Under the pieces are notes generated by a model. That model saw only the letters and a program-made list of their open reading frames with translations, had not been told where the DNA came from and made no database searches. 25,847 nt of DNA. It comes from CAZMNY01 sp964635375 (GTDB lineage Bacteria; Planctomycetota; Planctomycetia; Pirellulales; Pirellulaceae). The DNA lies in NCBI GenBank assembly GCA_964635375.1, contig CAZWOU010000094.1, forward strand, positions 1 to 25,847, in the 5' to 3' direction. Position numbers and translations under genes: made by a program. Each line of letters begins with the position of its first letter. Positions within the stretch are counted from its first letter, which is position 1. Shown here piece by piece: positions 7,634 to 16,644 of the stretch.

Positions 7634-10117
7634 TTGGTGACGTATTTTCCAGCAGGTTCTCGACTCCATCGGTTGTGGAAAAATAGACTCGTGGAAGCAT
7701 CGCGTCCCTTACTCGTCGCAGTGGTCGCATGGACGATTGTCAGCACATCCGGGCTCAGTGCCTCCGATCTGCTGGTCCAGCCGGCGCGAGTGACCCTTGA
7801 TCGACCCGAATCGTCGCAACAAATGTTGGTTGGCGAAACGCTAACTGGGGGCCGCGTACGGGATTTGACTCGCGACGCAGCTTTTACGGTCCGCCCCTTA
7901 GGTATCGCGATTGTTGACCGGCTTGGCGTGTTGCGCCCGCTTGCGAATGGCCGGGCCGACCTGGAAATCGAACACGCTGGGCGAAGTTCAACGGTTTCGA
8001 TTGAAGTGACGGGGTTGGAGCGACCGCCCGCCGTCTCGTTTCGCAATGAAGTCGTTCCTATCTTCACTAAGGCCAAGTGCAACTCGGGTGGTTGTCACGG
8101 CAAAGCGGAGGGCCAGAACGGTTTCCGTCTGAGTATTTTCGGTTATGACCCGGCGAGTGATTTCGGCGCCTTGGTTATGGAGAGTCGAGGCAGGCGAGTT
8201 TCACCGGCCAGTCCCGAACGGAGTCTTCTCTTGCTCAAAGCGACAGCGCTCCGCCCGCACGGCGGGGGGCGGAAACTGAAAGCGGGAGGATACCGCGACC
8301 AACGCTTGACGCGGTGGATCAGAGAGGGCGCCAGTTTCGACTCGTCCGAGAGCGAAGAGGCCCGAATAGTTCGAATCGAAGTTCGTCCAAAGCAGCGAAT
8401 TCTGTTTGCAGGGCAGGATCAGCAATTGCAGGTGACGGCCATCGATATGGTTGGTAGGCGAGTCGATGTTACGACCGAGACTGTGTACGAATCGAACGCC
8501 AGTTCCATTGCCGATGTGGATTCACGCGGTCTGGTCACGGCGAGCGACACTCCCGGCGAAGCCGCAATACTAGTCCGTTTCCTCGGCCATGTCGCGGTCT
8601 GCCGAGTAACGTCACCCCACCCCGAAGTCAGTTTCGCTCGACCGCAAGAGAATAACTTTGTCGATCGGTTCGTATGGGACAAGCTCCAACGGTTGGGGAT
8701 CGAAGCCAGCGGTCAGACCGACGATGCGAGTTTTGTTCGCCGAGTGTTTTTGGATACGATTGGAACGCTTCCCAGTACTGGCGAAGTGGTCGACTTCCTG
8801 GCGGACGAGCGCAACGACAAACGAGAACGTTTGATTGAGAAGCTGTTGGAGCGAGATGAGTACGTAGATTATTGGACGATGAAATGGCTTGATATCTTGC
8901 GCGCCGACCAGTTGAAGATTTCGCCGCAAGGAACCGTTGCTATGCAGCGTTGGTTACGGCGCGGATTTGCGGAAAACCGCCCCTTCGACCAACTCGCTCG
9001 AGAGCTGCTCACGGTGCAAGGCAACACATCATCGGAGGGCCCTGGTTCATTCTACAAGGTTCTTTCCAAGCCTGAGGAAGCGGCCCACGCGATTAGTCAA
9101 CTGCTGCTGGGAGTGCGCATCGAATGTGCCCAATGCCACCACCACCCTTCGGAAAAATGGAGTCAAGGCGACTTCGTCGGATTGGCTGGCTTCTTCACTG
9201 GCGTGACACTCAAGAAATTGCCCAATGGCGAGCAAGCGATTGTCTCGCGCGGAGGGAAGGACTTGCCGCACCCGCGAGACGGCGCGCTCGTCCCGGCGCG
9301 GGCGTTGGGCGCTGAATCGGCGGATTTTTCTGGTGTAAGCGATCGTCGGCGAGTCTTGGCTGACTGGGTTGCTTCGGCTGAGAATCCCTACTTCAGCAAG
9401 GCGATCGCAAATCGGCTATGGGCCCACTATTTTGGTCGAGGTCTGATCGAGCCAATCGATGACATTCGCCAGACGAACCCAGCCACAAACGAGCCGCTGA
9501 TGCAAGCGTTGGGCGAACACATGGTGGAGTTGAAGTTCGACCTGAAGGCGTATACGCGGACGCTGTTGAACTCCCGCGTCTATCAGCTTAGTGCTCAAGC
9601 TACGATATCTAACGTGCGAGACCAGCAGAGTTTTTCCCACGCGGCGTATAAGACGCTTCCCGCCGAAGTGTTACTCGACGTGATTGGCCAAAGCACTGGC
9701 GTTGGGGAGAAATTCAACGGATGGCCCGAAGGGTATCGGGCCATCCAGGTTTGGGACAACCGGATGCCATCTTACTTCTTTCGGATTTTCGGACGCCCAG
9801 CTCGCGCATCGGTCTGTGAATGTGAAAGAAGCAACCAGCCGAGTATCGCCCAGGCGCTCCACCTGCTGAACTCGCCGGAAATCGCCAGCAAGATAGAGCA
9901 TCGCAACGGCCGAGCTCGTCAACTCGCCAACTCGGCATTGTCTCCATCCGAAATCATCGACCAACTGTTTCTAAGCACGCTGTCTCGTCATCCCGTCGAA
10001 CGCGAACACAAGCTGATGATGGAGGCCTTTGCCAGCCATGGCGTTGATCGCCGGTCGGCCGCCGAGGATATACTGTGGGCGTTGATGAATTCGAAGGAGT
10101 TTGTGTTCAATCACTAA
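7634..10117 (+). CDS. Secreted PSCyt2/PSD1 (DUF1549/DUF1553) protein with Ig-like and cytochrome-like regions
   Basis: 827 residues if started at TTG 7634; GTG 7637 or GTG 7691 (808 residues, giving a shorter signal peptide starting VEASRPLLVAVV) are alternatives, and none has a strong Shine-Dalgarno. Order: signal peptide (to about 43), a first bacterial Ig-like region (about 46-127), a cytochrome-like segment with CNSGGCH (149-155, a CX4CH haem motif), a second Ig-like group 2 domain (about 246-328), DUF1549 (about 340-530, including CAQCHHHP at 498-504) and DUF1553 (about 570-825, starting RRVLADWVASAENPYFSKAIANR with its first residues). Planctomycetes carry many paralogues of this family, which occur beside DUF1501 genes; their biochemical role is not established. 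It is first in a three-gene plus-strand cluster. Confidence 0.93.
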   Translation: MVTYFPAGSRLHRLWKNRLVEASRPLLVAVVAWTIVSTSGLSASDLLVQPARVTLDRPESSQQMLVGETLTGGRVRDLTRDAAFTVRPLGIAIVDRLGVLRPLANGRADLEIEHAGRSSTVSIEVTGLERPPAVSFRNEVVPIFTKAKCNSGGCHGKAEGQNGFRLSIFGYDPASDFGALVMESRGRRVSPASPERSLLLLKATALRPHGGGRKLKAGGYRDQRLTRWIREGASFDSSESEEARIVRIEVRPKQRILFAGQDQQLQVTAIDMVGRRVDVTTETVYESNASSIADVDSRGLVTASDTPGEAAILVRFLGHVAVCRVTSPHPEVSFARPQENNFVDRFVWDKLQRLGIEASGQTDDASFVRRVFLDTIGTLPSTGEVVDFLADERNDKRERLIEKLLERDEYVDYWTMKWLDILRADQLKISPQGTVAMQRWLRRGFAENRPFDQLARELLTVQGNTSSEGPGSFYKVLSKPEEAAHAISQLLLGVRIECAQCHHHPSEKWSQGDFVGLAGFFTGVTLKKLPNGEQAIVSRGGKDLPHPRDGALVPARALGAESADFSGVSDRRRVLADWVASAENPYFSKAIANRLWAHYFGRGLIEPIDDIRQTNPATNEPLMQALGEHMVELKFDLKAYTRTLLNSRVYQLSAQATISNVRDQQSFSHAAYKTLPAEVLLDVIGQSTGVGEKFNGWPEGYRAIQVWDNRMPSYFFRIFGRPARASVCECERSNQPSIAQALHLLNSPEIASKIEHRNGRARQLANSALSPSEIIDQLFLSTLSRHPVEREHKLMMEAFASHGVDRRSAAEDILWALMNSKEFVFNH

Positions 10118-10217
10118 GCATCGGCCGCGAATTCGTCAAAGCCATGTTTCTGGCCAACAAGAGAATAGCAACTGTCGCAGAACCCAAGACGACTCTTTCT
10201 AGTGTCAGGATACCGTC

Positions 10218-11558
10218 ATGCTCAAGGTCACAACTGGAGCCGGGCAGAACGCGTGCCGGGGGCTCTCGCGACGGCACGCTTTGCGGCTAGGCGCGAGCGG
10301 CCTTGTCGGCGGGCTCACGCTGCCGCGGCTACTCGAACTGCACGCTAAGGCTGCGACGAAGTTAGCGCCGAAGGCGAAGTCATGCATCTTTCTGTTTCTC
10401 GAAGGCGGTCCTCCGCACCAGGATATGTGGGACCCCAAGCCGGAGGCGCCCGCCGAGATTCGCGGGCCGTTTCAAGCCGTTCAAACGAACGTTCCAGGCA
10501 CGTTCATTACCGACCAGTTGCCCCACTGCGCGAAGATTGCCGACAAGTACACCATCGTTCGAAGCCACAGTCATAGCCTGAATGGCCACACGACGGGTTA
10601 CCATTACGTGATGACCGGTCGACGCCCCAGTTTTGCTGACGGCGACAACCCGGTGCCGAACAACGACTTTTATCCCTCAATCGGCTCCGTTGTGTCGCGC
10701 GAACTCGGGCCTCGTGGCCCATTGCCGCCCTACATCAACCTGCCTCACCCAATGGCCGGAGGTGGTCCCGGTTTCTACGGCGCCGAGCATGCTCCATTTG
10801 TGATTGAGGCCGATCCGACCCAACCCGATTTCGAGGTCAAGGATCTTCAACCAGCGGGACGCCGCTCAAAGAAACGAACGAGCGTTCGCCGCAAACTATT
10901 GGCCGGGCTCGAGCAGTTCGAGAAGGCGAAGAACAGTGGTCAAGCCCAGGCGATGTCGACTTACTACGAAAAGGCATTTGGGCTGATGACCTCGCCGGCT
11001 GCCAAGAAAGCCTTTGATATTCATGCTGAACCCGATTCGGTTCGGGATGCCTATGGCCGCACGCAAGTTGGGCAATGCGTCTTGCTCGCACGGCGGTTGA
11101 TCGAAGCCGGATGCCGGTTTGTCGGCGTTGACGCGCCTGGCTGGGATGTGCACTTCAATTGCTTTCCCAGCCTGCGAACCGATTTGATCCCCTATGCGGA
11201 CCGAGCCTTCAGTACACTCGTCGGCGATCTCGAACAGCGCGGCATGCTCGATGAGACCTTGGTTATCATGATGGGGGAAATGGGCCGTACGCCAAAGATC
11301 AATGCTCGGGCCGGCCGTGATCATTGGTCGATGGCCCAAACAATCGTGTTTGCCGGCGGCGGCACGAAGCCGGGACAGGTGATCGGCGCGACCGACAAGC
11401 ACGCGACCGCTCCAACCACGGATCCGGTCAGTGTGAGTGACCTGCTCCACACGATTTCAGTCTTGCTCGGCGTCGATCCTGACAGGGTTTATTACGGCCC
11501 GCTCGGTCGACCGGTTCCTGTTGTCGACGGAGGCGAGTTGATTAGGGGCTTGACTTAG
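10218..11558 (+). CDS. Tat-exported DUF1501 (alkaline-phosphatase/sulfatase-fold) protein
   Basis: 446 residues from the ATG at 10218, with AGGA eight bases upstream. The N-terminus contains GLSRRHALRLGASGL, a twin-arginine signal (R18, R19), so the product is expected to be exported folded. DUF1501 features are FLFLEGGPPHQDMWDPKPE near residues 57-75, RSHSHSLNGHTTGYHYVMTGR near 115-135, GWDVH near 308 and EMGRTPKIN...GRDHW near 352-370. The Asp/His residues in these motifs are at places expected for metal ligands in the alkaline-phosphatase superfamily. The substrate is unknown. It follows the DUF1549/DUF1553 gene by 100 bases, the usual planctomycete pairing; the spacer holds nothing recognisable. 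Confidence 0.93.
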   Translation: MLKVTTGAGQNACRGLSRRHALRLGASGLVGGLTLPRLLELHAKAATKLAPKAKSCIFLFLEGGPPHQDMWDPKPEAPAEIRGPFQAVQTNVPGTFITDQLPHCAKIADKYTIVRSHSHSLNGHTTGYHYVMTGRRPSFADGDNPVPNNDFYPSIGSVVSRELGPRGPLPPYINLPHPMAGGGPGFYGAEHAPFVIEADPTQPDFEVKDLQPAGRRSKKRTSVRRKLLAGLEQFEKAKNSGQAQAMSTYYEKAFGLMTSPAAKKAFDIHAEPDSVRDAYGRTQVGQCVLLARRLIEAGCRFVGVDAPGWDVHFNCFPSLRTDLIPYADRAFSTLVGDLEQRGMLDETLVIMMGEMGRTPKINARAGRDHWSMAQTIVFAGGGTKPGQVIGATDKHATAPTTDPVSVSDLLHTISVLLGVDPDRVYYGPLGRPVPVVDGGELIRGLT

Positions 11559-11563
11559 CGTCT

Positions 11564-11590
11564 CTGGAATCCACGCAGTTGGGTTTCCAG
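11564..11590 (+). other. Weak hairpin in the DUF1501-PPC spacer
   Basis: CTGGAA and TTCCAG, with a 15-base loop, lie six bases after the DUF1501 stop. An alternative, overlapping pairing is GGAATC with GATTCC. There is no T-run, so this could be a processing or attenuation element, or chance. Confidence 0.2.
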
Positions 11591-11672
11591 ATTCCAAATC
11601 GCTAACGAAGCGTCCCGCCCCAACCCTGTTTGTCCAGCATGACTTGCTCAAGCTTAGTCGAGGTTCGCCACG

Positions 11673-14078
11673 ATGACGTCCACAAGGCCGATTCCAGAAA
11701 TTGTAAAACGCCTATTCGCTGCGGCGATTCTTTTCTTCGTCCCGCACGTCGCTGCGACCAACATGGCAATGGCCCAGTTGCCTCCCGCGATCGGCTATAT
11801 GTTCCCGCCTGGCGGGCAAGCGGGGCAGACCATTGAAGTGCTTCTCGGAGGATATGACTGGACTCCGGACATGCAGGTATTTGTTCATCACCCGCACGTC
11901 ACGTTGGAGCTTCTTGGTCCGCCCGGTCCGATCCTGGTGCCCAAGCCGCCGTATTGGTTTGGGAAGAAGGCCCGCCGCGGTCCGTTCCTCCTTCCGCGCG
12001 AGACTCGAGCCCGCCTGAAGATTCCCGCGGACACGCTGCCCGGCGTTGTTCAGTGGCAAGCTGCTAACGCCAACGGAGCCACGGCAAGACGCAGCTTTCT
12101 TGTCGTGGGTGCGGGGGAGCACTCCGCGCACGTCTCGGTGGAGAAGAACGACGGCGGTGAAGCTAAGAGTTTGCCCAAACTGCCCGCAACCGTGTTTGGT
12201 CAAGTCCGGAAAATTGAGCAGGTGGATCGATATCGTTTTACGATGCCAGATGCAGGGTTGGTCACGTGTTCGACCCTCTCGCGAACGCTCGGCGCTCCGC
12301 TTAATTCGCTGCTCAAAGTGGTCGATGAGTCGGGTGAAGTAGTGGCTGAGGCGGCGGACACGGCGGGAACGGACACCGCAACTACGTTCCTGGCAAGGGC
12401 TGGGCACACTTACACGGTCTCGGTTTGCGACGTCGACTTCCGCGGCAATCGGACCTTTGTCTACGCGCTGTCCGTCGTACCTGGTCCGCGTGTTCTTGCG
12501 GCAATCCCCGCCGCAGGTCGTCGCGGCGACACGCGGTCGGTTAAGTTCGTTGGCTACGGCTTAGCCACCGGGGCATTGAAGATCGAATCGGTCTCGCGAG
12601 AGATCGCTTTTCCAGTAGACAAAGACGCCAAGGCCCTTTCGCACCGCCTGATCACGCCGCATGGTGTTGCGGCAGCCACCTCGCTTCTATTGAGCGATCT
12701 TGAAGAGACGGTCGAACCGGCAAGCGACGCGCGGAAAATGACTTTGCCGCTGGCAGTCACAGGCGTACTCGCGGAACGATTCGGTGAGGATCGGTACCAA
12801 ATTGCTGCCAAGAAGGGCGATTTCCTTCGCATCAGCTTGGCCGCCACGGCCATCGGCTCGCCGCTTGATGTGGCGGTGTCCGTTCTCGATGCCGAAGGCA
12901 AGGAACTGTCGCGAAACGATGATTTGCCCGGCACGACGGACGCGGGGCTGGCGTTTCGTTCGCCCTCCGACGGGGAGTACTCGGTTAGGGTAACGGACAC
13001 TTCGGGGCACAGCGGATCACCGAGTTCACTTTACCGGTTGGTAGTGCGAAAGGACGAACCTGATTTCAAGCTTTACGCACCACAACTGCTCAACGCCGCT
13101 TTGGGCGGCCCGGCGAAGGTTACTCTCAACGTTGATCGGCGGGGCGGATTCACTGACCCGATTTCGCTATCATTTTCGCAGCTGCCAGCGGGCGTCGCGG
13201 CGCCGACCGAGTTGTCGGTTCCGGCGAAGAAGAATGCACTCAGTTTTCAATTGGCCGTGGCGGGCGATGCGATTGCCGCGGCTTCTCTTATAGTGGTTCA
13301 TGGTGAGGCCGAGATCGGAGGTAGAAAGGTGCGTCACGATTCTGAGTCGATCTTGTTCGCCACAACCATCAAGCCTCCTTTCGCTATCGATGCGGAAGGC
13401 AAGGACGATGTCACCAAGTGGCCTCGAGGCACGACCTTCCCAGCGCCAGTCTTGATTGAACGAGCCGAGAACTTCAAGAATCCCATCGTCTTGGAAATGA
13501 GTTCCCGCCAAGGTCGGCATCGACAAGGCATACGAGGCCCAGAGTTGACCGTACCGCCCAACGTCTCGCGAATTCTCTATCCAGTGTTCTTGCCCGAGTG
13601 GTTAGAGACAACTCGCACATCACGGATGGTCGTCAACGGGGTCGCCAAAGTGAAGGACCCCCAGGGCAGCGTTCGTTATTCCGTTAGTAAGCAAAAGACC
13701 CGCATGGGATTCTTGCCCGTCGGCGCGCTTCTGAAACTCTCGACCGATCAGCGCGAGATACGAGCCAGCGCAGGCGGTTCGTTTTCCGTCTTACTCAAGG
13801 TGGGCCGAGCGACGCAACTGACCCAATCCGTTCGACTCGAACTCGTCCCGGCCGAGACGGAAGGGGAGCATCCCAGCTTTACCGCCGAGCCTCGGCAGGT
13901 CGCCTTGGGGCGATCCGAGGTCGATTTGGAAATCAAGGTTGACCCAACCTTGACCGCAGAACGCGAGCATGAGTTGACGATCCGAGCGACGGCGCTGCGC
14001 CACGGCACTCTCCCTGTCGTCTCCGAGACGAAGCTGATCGTGTTGCTTCAGGCGGCCAAGCCGGCACCGTCACGTTAG
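11673..14078 (+). CDS. Large secreted protein with PPC (pre-peptidase C-terminal) domains
   Basis: 801 residues from the ATG at 11673. A signal peptide with a long n-region (MTSTRPIPEIVKRLFAAAILFFVPHVAA, positions 1-28) is followed by an Ig/IPT-like segment (IGYMFPPGGQAGQTIEVLLGG). At least two PPC-type beta-sandwiches follow: one around residues 170-270 (FGQVRKIEQVDRYRFTMPDAG...GHTYTVSVCDVDFRG) and one around 365-485 (DRYQIAAKKGDFLRISLAAT...DGEYSVRVTDTSGHSGSPSS). The C-terminal third is beta-rich with Ig-like character and no catalytic motif I recognise. PPC domains are usually non-catalytic modules of secreted proteins. As the third gene after DUF1549/DUF1553 and DUF1501 it probably belongs to the same envelope system; the role is inferred from context only. 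Confidence 0.9.
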   Translation: MTSTRPIPEIVKRLFAAAILFFVPHVAATNMAMAQLPPAIGYMFPPGGQAGQTIEVLLGGYDWTPDMQVFVHHPHVTLELLGPPGPILVPKPPYWFGKKARRGPFLLPRETRARLKIPADTLPGVVQWQAANANGATARRSFLVVGAGEHSAHVSVEKNDGGEAKSLPKLPATVFGQVRKIEQVDRYRFTMPDAGLVTCSTLSRTLGAPLNSLLKVVDESGEVVAEAADTAGTDTATTFLARAGHTYTVSVCDVDFRGNRTFVYALSVVPGPRVLAAIPAAGRRGDTRSVKFVGYGLATGALKIESVSREIAFPVDKDAKALSHRLITPHGVAAATSLLLSDLEETVEPASDARKMTLPLAVTGVLAERFGEDRYQIAAKKGDFLRISLAATAIGSPLDVAVSVLDAEGKELSRNDDLPGTTDAGLAFRSPSDGEYSVRVTDTSGHSGSPSSLYRLVVRKDEPDFKLYAPQLLNAALGGPAKVTLNVDRRGGFTDPISLSFSQLPAGVAAPTELSVPAKKNALSFQLAVAGDAIAAASLIVVHGEAEIGGRKVRHDSESILFATTIKPPFAIDAEGKDDVTKWPRGTTFPAPVLIERAENFKNPIVLEMSSRQGRHRQGIRGPELTVPPNVSRILYPVFLPEWLETTRTSRMVVNGVAKVKDPQGSVRYSVSKQKTRMGFLPVGALLKLSTDQREIRASAGGSFSVLLKVGRATQLTQSVRLELVPAETEGEHPSFTAEPRQVALGRSEVDLEIKVDPTLTAEREHELTIRATALRHGTLPVVSETKLIVLLQAAKPAPSR

Positions 14079-14094
14079 CCGCGACGAACGGCTA
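14076..14094. terminator. Short inverted repeat formed by two convergent stop codons
   Basis: TAGCCG / CGGCTA (6-bp arms, 7-base loop). The left arm begins with the TAG stop of the plus-strand PPC gene; the right arm, read on the minus strand, begins with the TAG stop of the beta-lactamase/VanX fusion. No T-run on either side, so terminator activity is uncertain. Confidence 0.3.
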
Positions 14095-16512
14095 CTCAGC
14101 TTTGAGGATCTCTTTGAACGTCTGGTTCCCAATGCGGTACTTCTTCCAGTCCTTGAAGTCAAAGTGCCACCATTCGTACTTATAGACCGTGAATCCTTCA
14201 GCCCGCATGGATTGGCGCAGGAACTCGCGGTGCCAACGCTGTCGCGACGTACCGCCTGGGTACAGCGGGAATGAACGCGATGAGAACTCGTCGTATCCAG
14301 CGACCATTTGAATCGGTCGGCCGCTGGCCAGGTCATACAACGTGAGGTCGACGGCACAGCCGCGGTTGTGTCGAGAGCCGTTTGCCGGGTTGGCGACGAA
14401 GTCTTTCATGTTCGACGGCGTTGCGTCCCAGAACATCTTGGTCACGTGCCATGGTCGATAGGCGTCGTGAATCAGCAGTCCGAACCCGTGCCTCTTGAGT
14501 CGCCGATGAACGCGAACTACTGCTTCGGCCGCGGGCCGCTGCATGAACGCCCGAGACTGCTTATAGAAAACCGCGCCGGTAAAGTTGTTCGTCGACGCGT
14601 AGCGAATGTCCAGCTTAATGGTCGAGTCGAGCGATGTCAGCTCGACCAAATCAGCGTCGCGGAACTCGCCTTCCTCGACTGGCGGATTCGCGCTCATCGC
14701 AGCGGGCCGTAAGTCATCGATCGGTCTGACCGGTTTGATTCGAAAGGTCTCGCCGTCCCGAGTGCCAACCTCGCGGCGGCGAAAGACGACCTCCGCCGCC
14801 GCCACCTGACTCGCCTTGCCCTGGCCGTCCCGACTGAATCGTAGTTTCTCGCCGAAGTAAAGTCCGTAATCGGGGAACGCGAACTCGTTCTGCGAGAGTT
14901 CTTTCAGCGGGTAGGCGTAGAACCATTCAATAAGCGCGATGAGTTGGCCCTGGTCTTCCAGTATGTACAGCGTGTTGTGGTCCCAGCCGTATTCGCCAAT
15001 CAGGCCCATCCAGCGGCGAGGCGCGTCGGAGGGCGGCTTGTCGGGCAGTCGTGTGTAGGTGGTTCCGCCTACCGTGAGCCGATTACTAGACAGCCGCACT
15101 TTGTTGCCAAAGCCGGAGACGTCATCCGAAATGATCGACCCATCCCGGCTTGCTGCCCGTAGTTCGCTGCGGACGACCCCGCGTTGCATGAAAACGCGTC
15201 CGCCGAGCTCGCTGATCGTCGTGAAGCGATTTCTATTGCGGTAGACGCCAACCATGCTGGCGACGCGCTTAGGCGGAATCGCCGTGGTTGTTGCGTATTT
15301 AGGCAATGGCTTGCCATCTTGTTTCGCCAGCATCAGCCTCAAGGCGTAATCGGTTAATCGGCGAACAACACCGTTGCTCCCGTCAAGCGCGGCGATGGCC
15401 GCAACGCCCAACTTCCTTTCAGGCAACGCCTCAAATTGAGTTGAGAATCCATAGACAGCGCCGCCGTGCCCGATCATCTTGTGGCCATCGAGCTGCTGAA
15501 TGTGAAAACCGATTCCAAACTCCAGAGGTCTTCCGCCCCGGTCGGTCGTGGCCGTCAGCATCTGAGTCAGCGTGTTACGTTTCAACAACTTCCCGGTAGG
15601 CGTGCTTCCCTGTTCAAAAAGACAGACGAGAAATTTCGACAGATCGAGCGCAGTTGAATAGAGGTTTCCGGCAGGAGCCGTGCCGAGCGCAAACGTAGGC
15701 GCCTCGAAGCGACGCCCGTCGTACGTCCACATCCATGCCGTTGCCAGATTTTCTTTGAGTTCGGGCGTCATCTCAAAACTACTCTGCTTCATCTGCAGCG
15801 GTTTGAGAATGGAACTCTCAATGCGTTTGGCAAAGTCCTCGCCTGTCTGTTTCGCCAGTACCGCACCGACGACAGACACGCCCGCATTGGAGTACTTCGT
15901 TCGAGTCTCTGGTTTATAGACCAGCACTGTCTCGTTGAGACTCTCGACCGTCGCCTGCAGAGTCGGCTCGTCCGGGTCGAAGTAGTGCCCCACCGGCGAT
16001 TCGCGGACCAGGCCAGCGCGGTGCGACATGAGTTGCCGAAGCGTGATGGGGACGCCACTCTCGTTCTTCGGCGCGAATGTGGGCAAGTACCGTTGTACCG
16101 GCAAGTCCAAATCGAGCTTGCCTTGTTCAGCGAGTTGCATCACCGCGATATCCGTAAACAGTTTTGAAACGGAACCCACGCGGTAGACTGTGTTGGCTGT
16201 CGCTGGCCTCTTCTTCTCTGCGTCTTGAAACCCGAACCCCTCCGCCCAGACCAATCTCGTATCGTCGACAAGCGAGATGGAAAATGCCGGCAGAGCCTTT
16301 GACCGGACCTCATATTGAACAGCTGTCTTCAACCGTTCAATGACGCCGGCGTAGTCCGTCGCAGGTTCCTCAGCGCGCCCAGCCGAGGGCGTGGCGGCGA
16401 AAATAGCTGCCGCGCCGATCAAGCCGGCTAGGGCGAGCCGGCGGGCCCATTGGACACCAGCGTCGATATGGCGGCTGTGCTGCAGACGTTTCTTGGACCA
16501 CCATTTTTGCAT
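14092..16512 (-). CDS. Fusion of a serine beta-lactamase-like hydrolase and a VanX-like D-Ala-D-Ala dipeptidase
   Basis: 806 residues from the ATG at 16512, with AGGG nine bases upstream. A basic n-region and hydrophobic stretch (RRLALAGLIGAAAIFAATPSAGRA, about 24-47, in part) look like a signal peptide. Residues about 50-400 form a class C/penicillin-binding serine hydrolase domain: S114-V-S-K117 (SxxK nucleophile and base), Y207-S-N209 and H349-G-G351 in place of KTG. Residues about 410-590 are a beta-rich linker. Residues about 618-806 form a VanX/M15D dipeptidase: DIRYASTNNFTG, DAYRPWH with Arg686, SRHNRGCAVD with zinc ligands H715 and D722, and EWWHFDF with catalytic E780 and ligand H783. 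All key residues of both domains are present. The pairing suggests processing of peptidoglycan-derived or other D-amino-acid peptides in the envelope; that is inference. It converges on the PPC gene with a 13-base gap. Confidence 0.93.
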   Translation of the reverse strand: MQKWWSKKRLQHSRHIDAGVQWARRLALAGLIGAAAIFAATPSAGRAEEPATDYAGVIERLKTAVQYEVRSKALPAFSISLVDDTRLVWAEGFGFQDAEKKRPATANTVYRVGSVSKLFTDIAVMQLAEQGKLDLDLPVQRYLPTFAPKNESGVPITLRQLMSHRAGLVRESPVGHYFDPDEPTLQATVESLNETVLVYKPETRTKYSNAGVSVVGAVLAKQTGEDFAKRIESSILKPLQMKQSSFEMTPELKENLATAWMWTYDGRRFEAPTFALGTAPAGNLYSTALDLSKFLVCLFEQGSTPTGKLLKRNTLTQMLTATTDRGGRPLEFGIGFHIQQLDGHKMIGHGGAVYGFSTQFEALPERKLGVAAIAALDGSNGVVRRLTDYALRLMLAKQDGKPLPKYATTTAIPPKRVASMVGVYRNRNRFTTISELGGRVFMQRGVVRSELRAASRDGSIISDDVSGFGNKVRLSSNRLTVGGTTYTRLPDKPPSDAPRRWMGLIGEYGWDHNTLYILEDQGQLIALIEWFYAYPLKELSQNEFAFPDYGLYFGEKLRFSRDGQGKASQVAAAEVVFRRREVGTRDGETFRIKPVRPIDDLRPAAMSANPPVEEGEFRDADLVELTSLDSTIKLDIRYASTNNFTGAVFYKQSRAFMQRPAAEAVVRVHRRLKRHGFGLLIHDAYRPWHVTKMFWDATPSNMKDFVANPANGSRHNRGCAVDLTLYDLASGRPIQMVAGYDEFSSRSFPLYPGGTSRQRWHREFLRQSMRAEGFTVYKYEWWHFDFKDWKKYRIGNQTFKEILKAE

Positions 16513-16570
16513 TCGTTAAGCCCTGCGCTCAGAAGTTAAGAATTGTCGCAAACCGACCCGAATGCCTCTG

Positions 16571-16607
16571 TCTTGCCGCTGGCGTTATCTTGCCGCTGCC
16601 GGCGTTG
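16571..16607. repeat. Imperfect tandem repeat in the spacer before the fusion gene
   Basis: TCTTGCCGCTGGCGTTA (16571-16587) is followed directly by TCTTGCCGCTGCCGGCGTTG (16588-16607), the same unit with a short insertion. It lies in the 132-base spacer 16513-16644, which also has the 10-bp palindrome GTTTCGAAAC at 16631-16640 and presumably carries the promoter of the fusion gene. Confidence 0.6.
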
Positions 16608-16644
16608 TCCAAAATGGCCAGCGTTTCCCCGTTTCGAAACTTGT

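Noticed and set aside
11712..12407. 231-codon minus-strand open frame within the PPC gene
   Set aside because: Fully antisense to a well-supported secreted protein, with no recognisable domain.
16631..16640. 10-bp palindrome GTTTCGAAAC
   Set aside because: Lies in a spacer just after the small membrane protein gene, but a single short palindrome without context cannot be called an operator.
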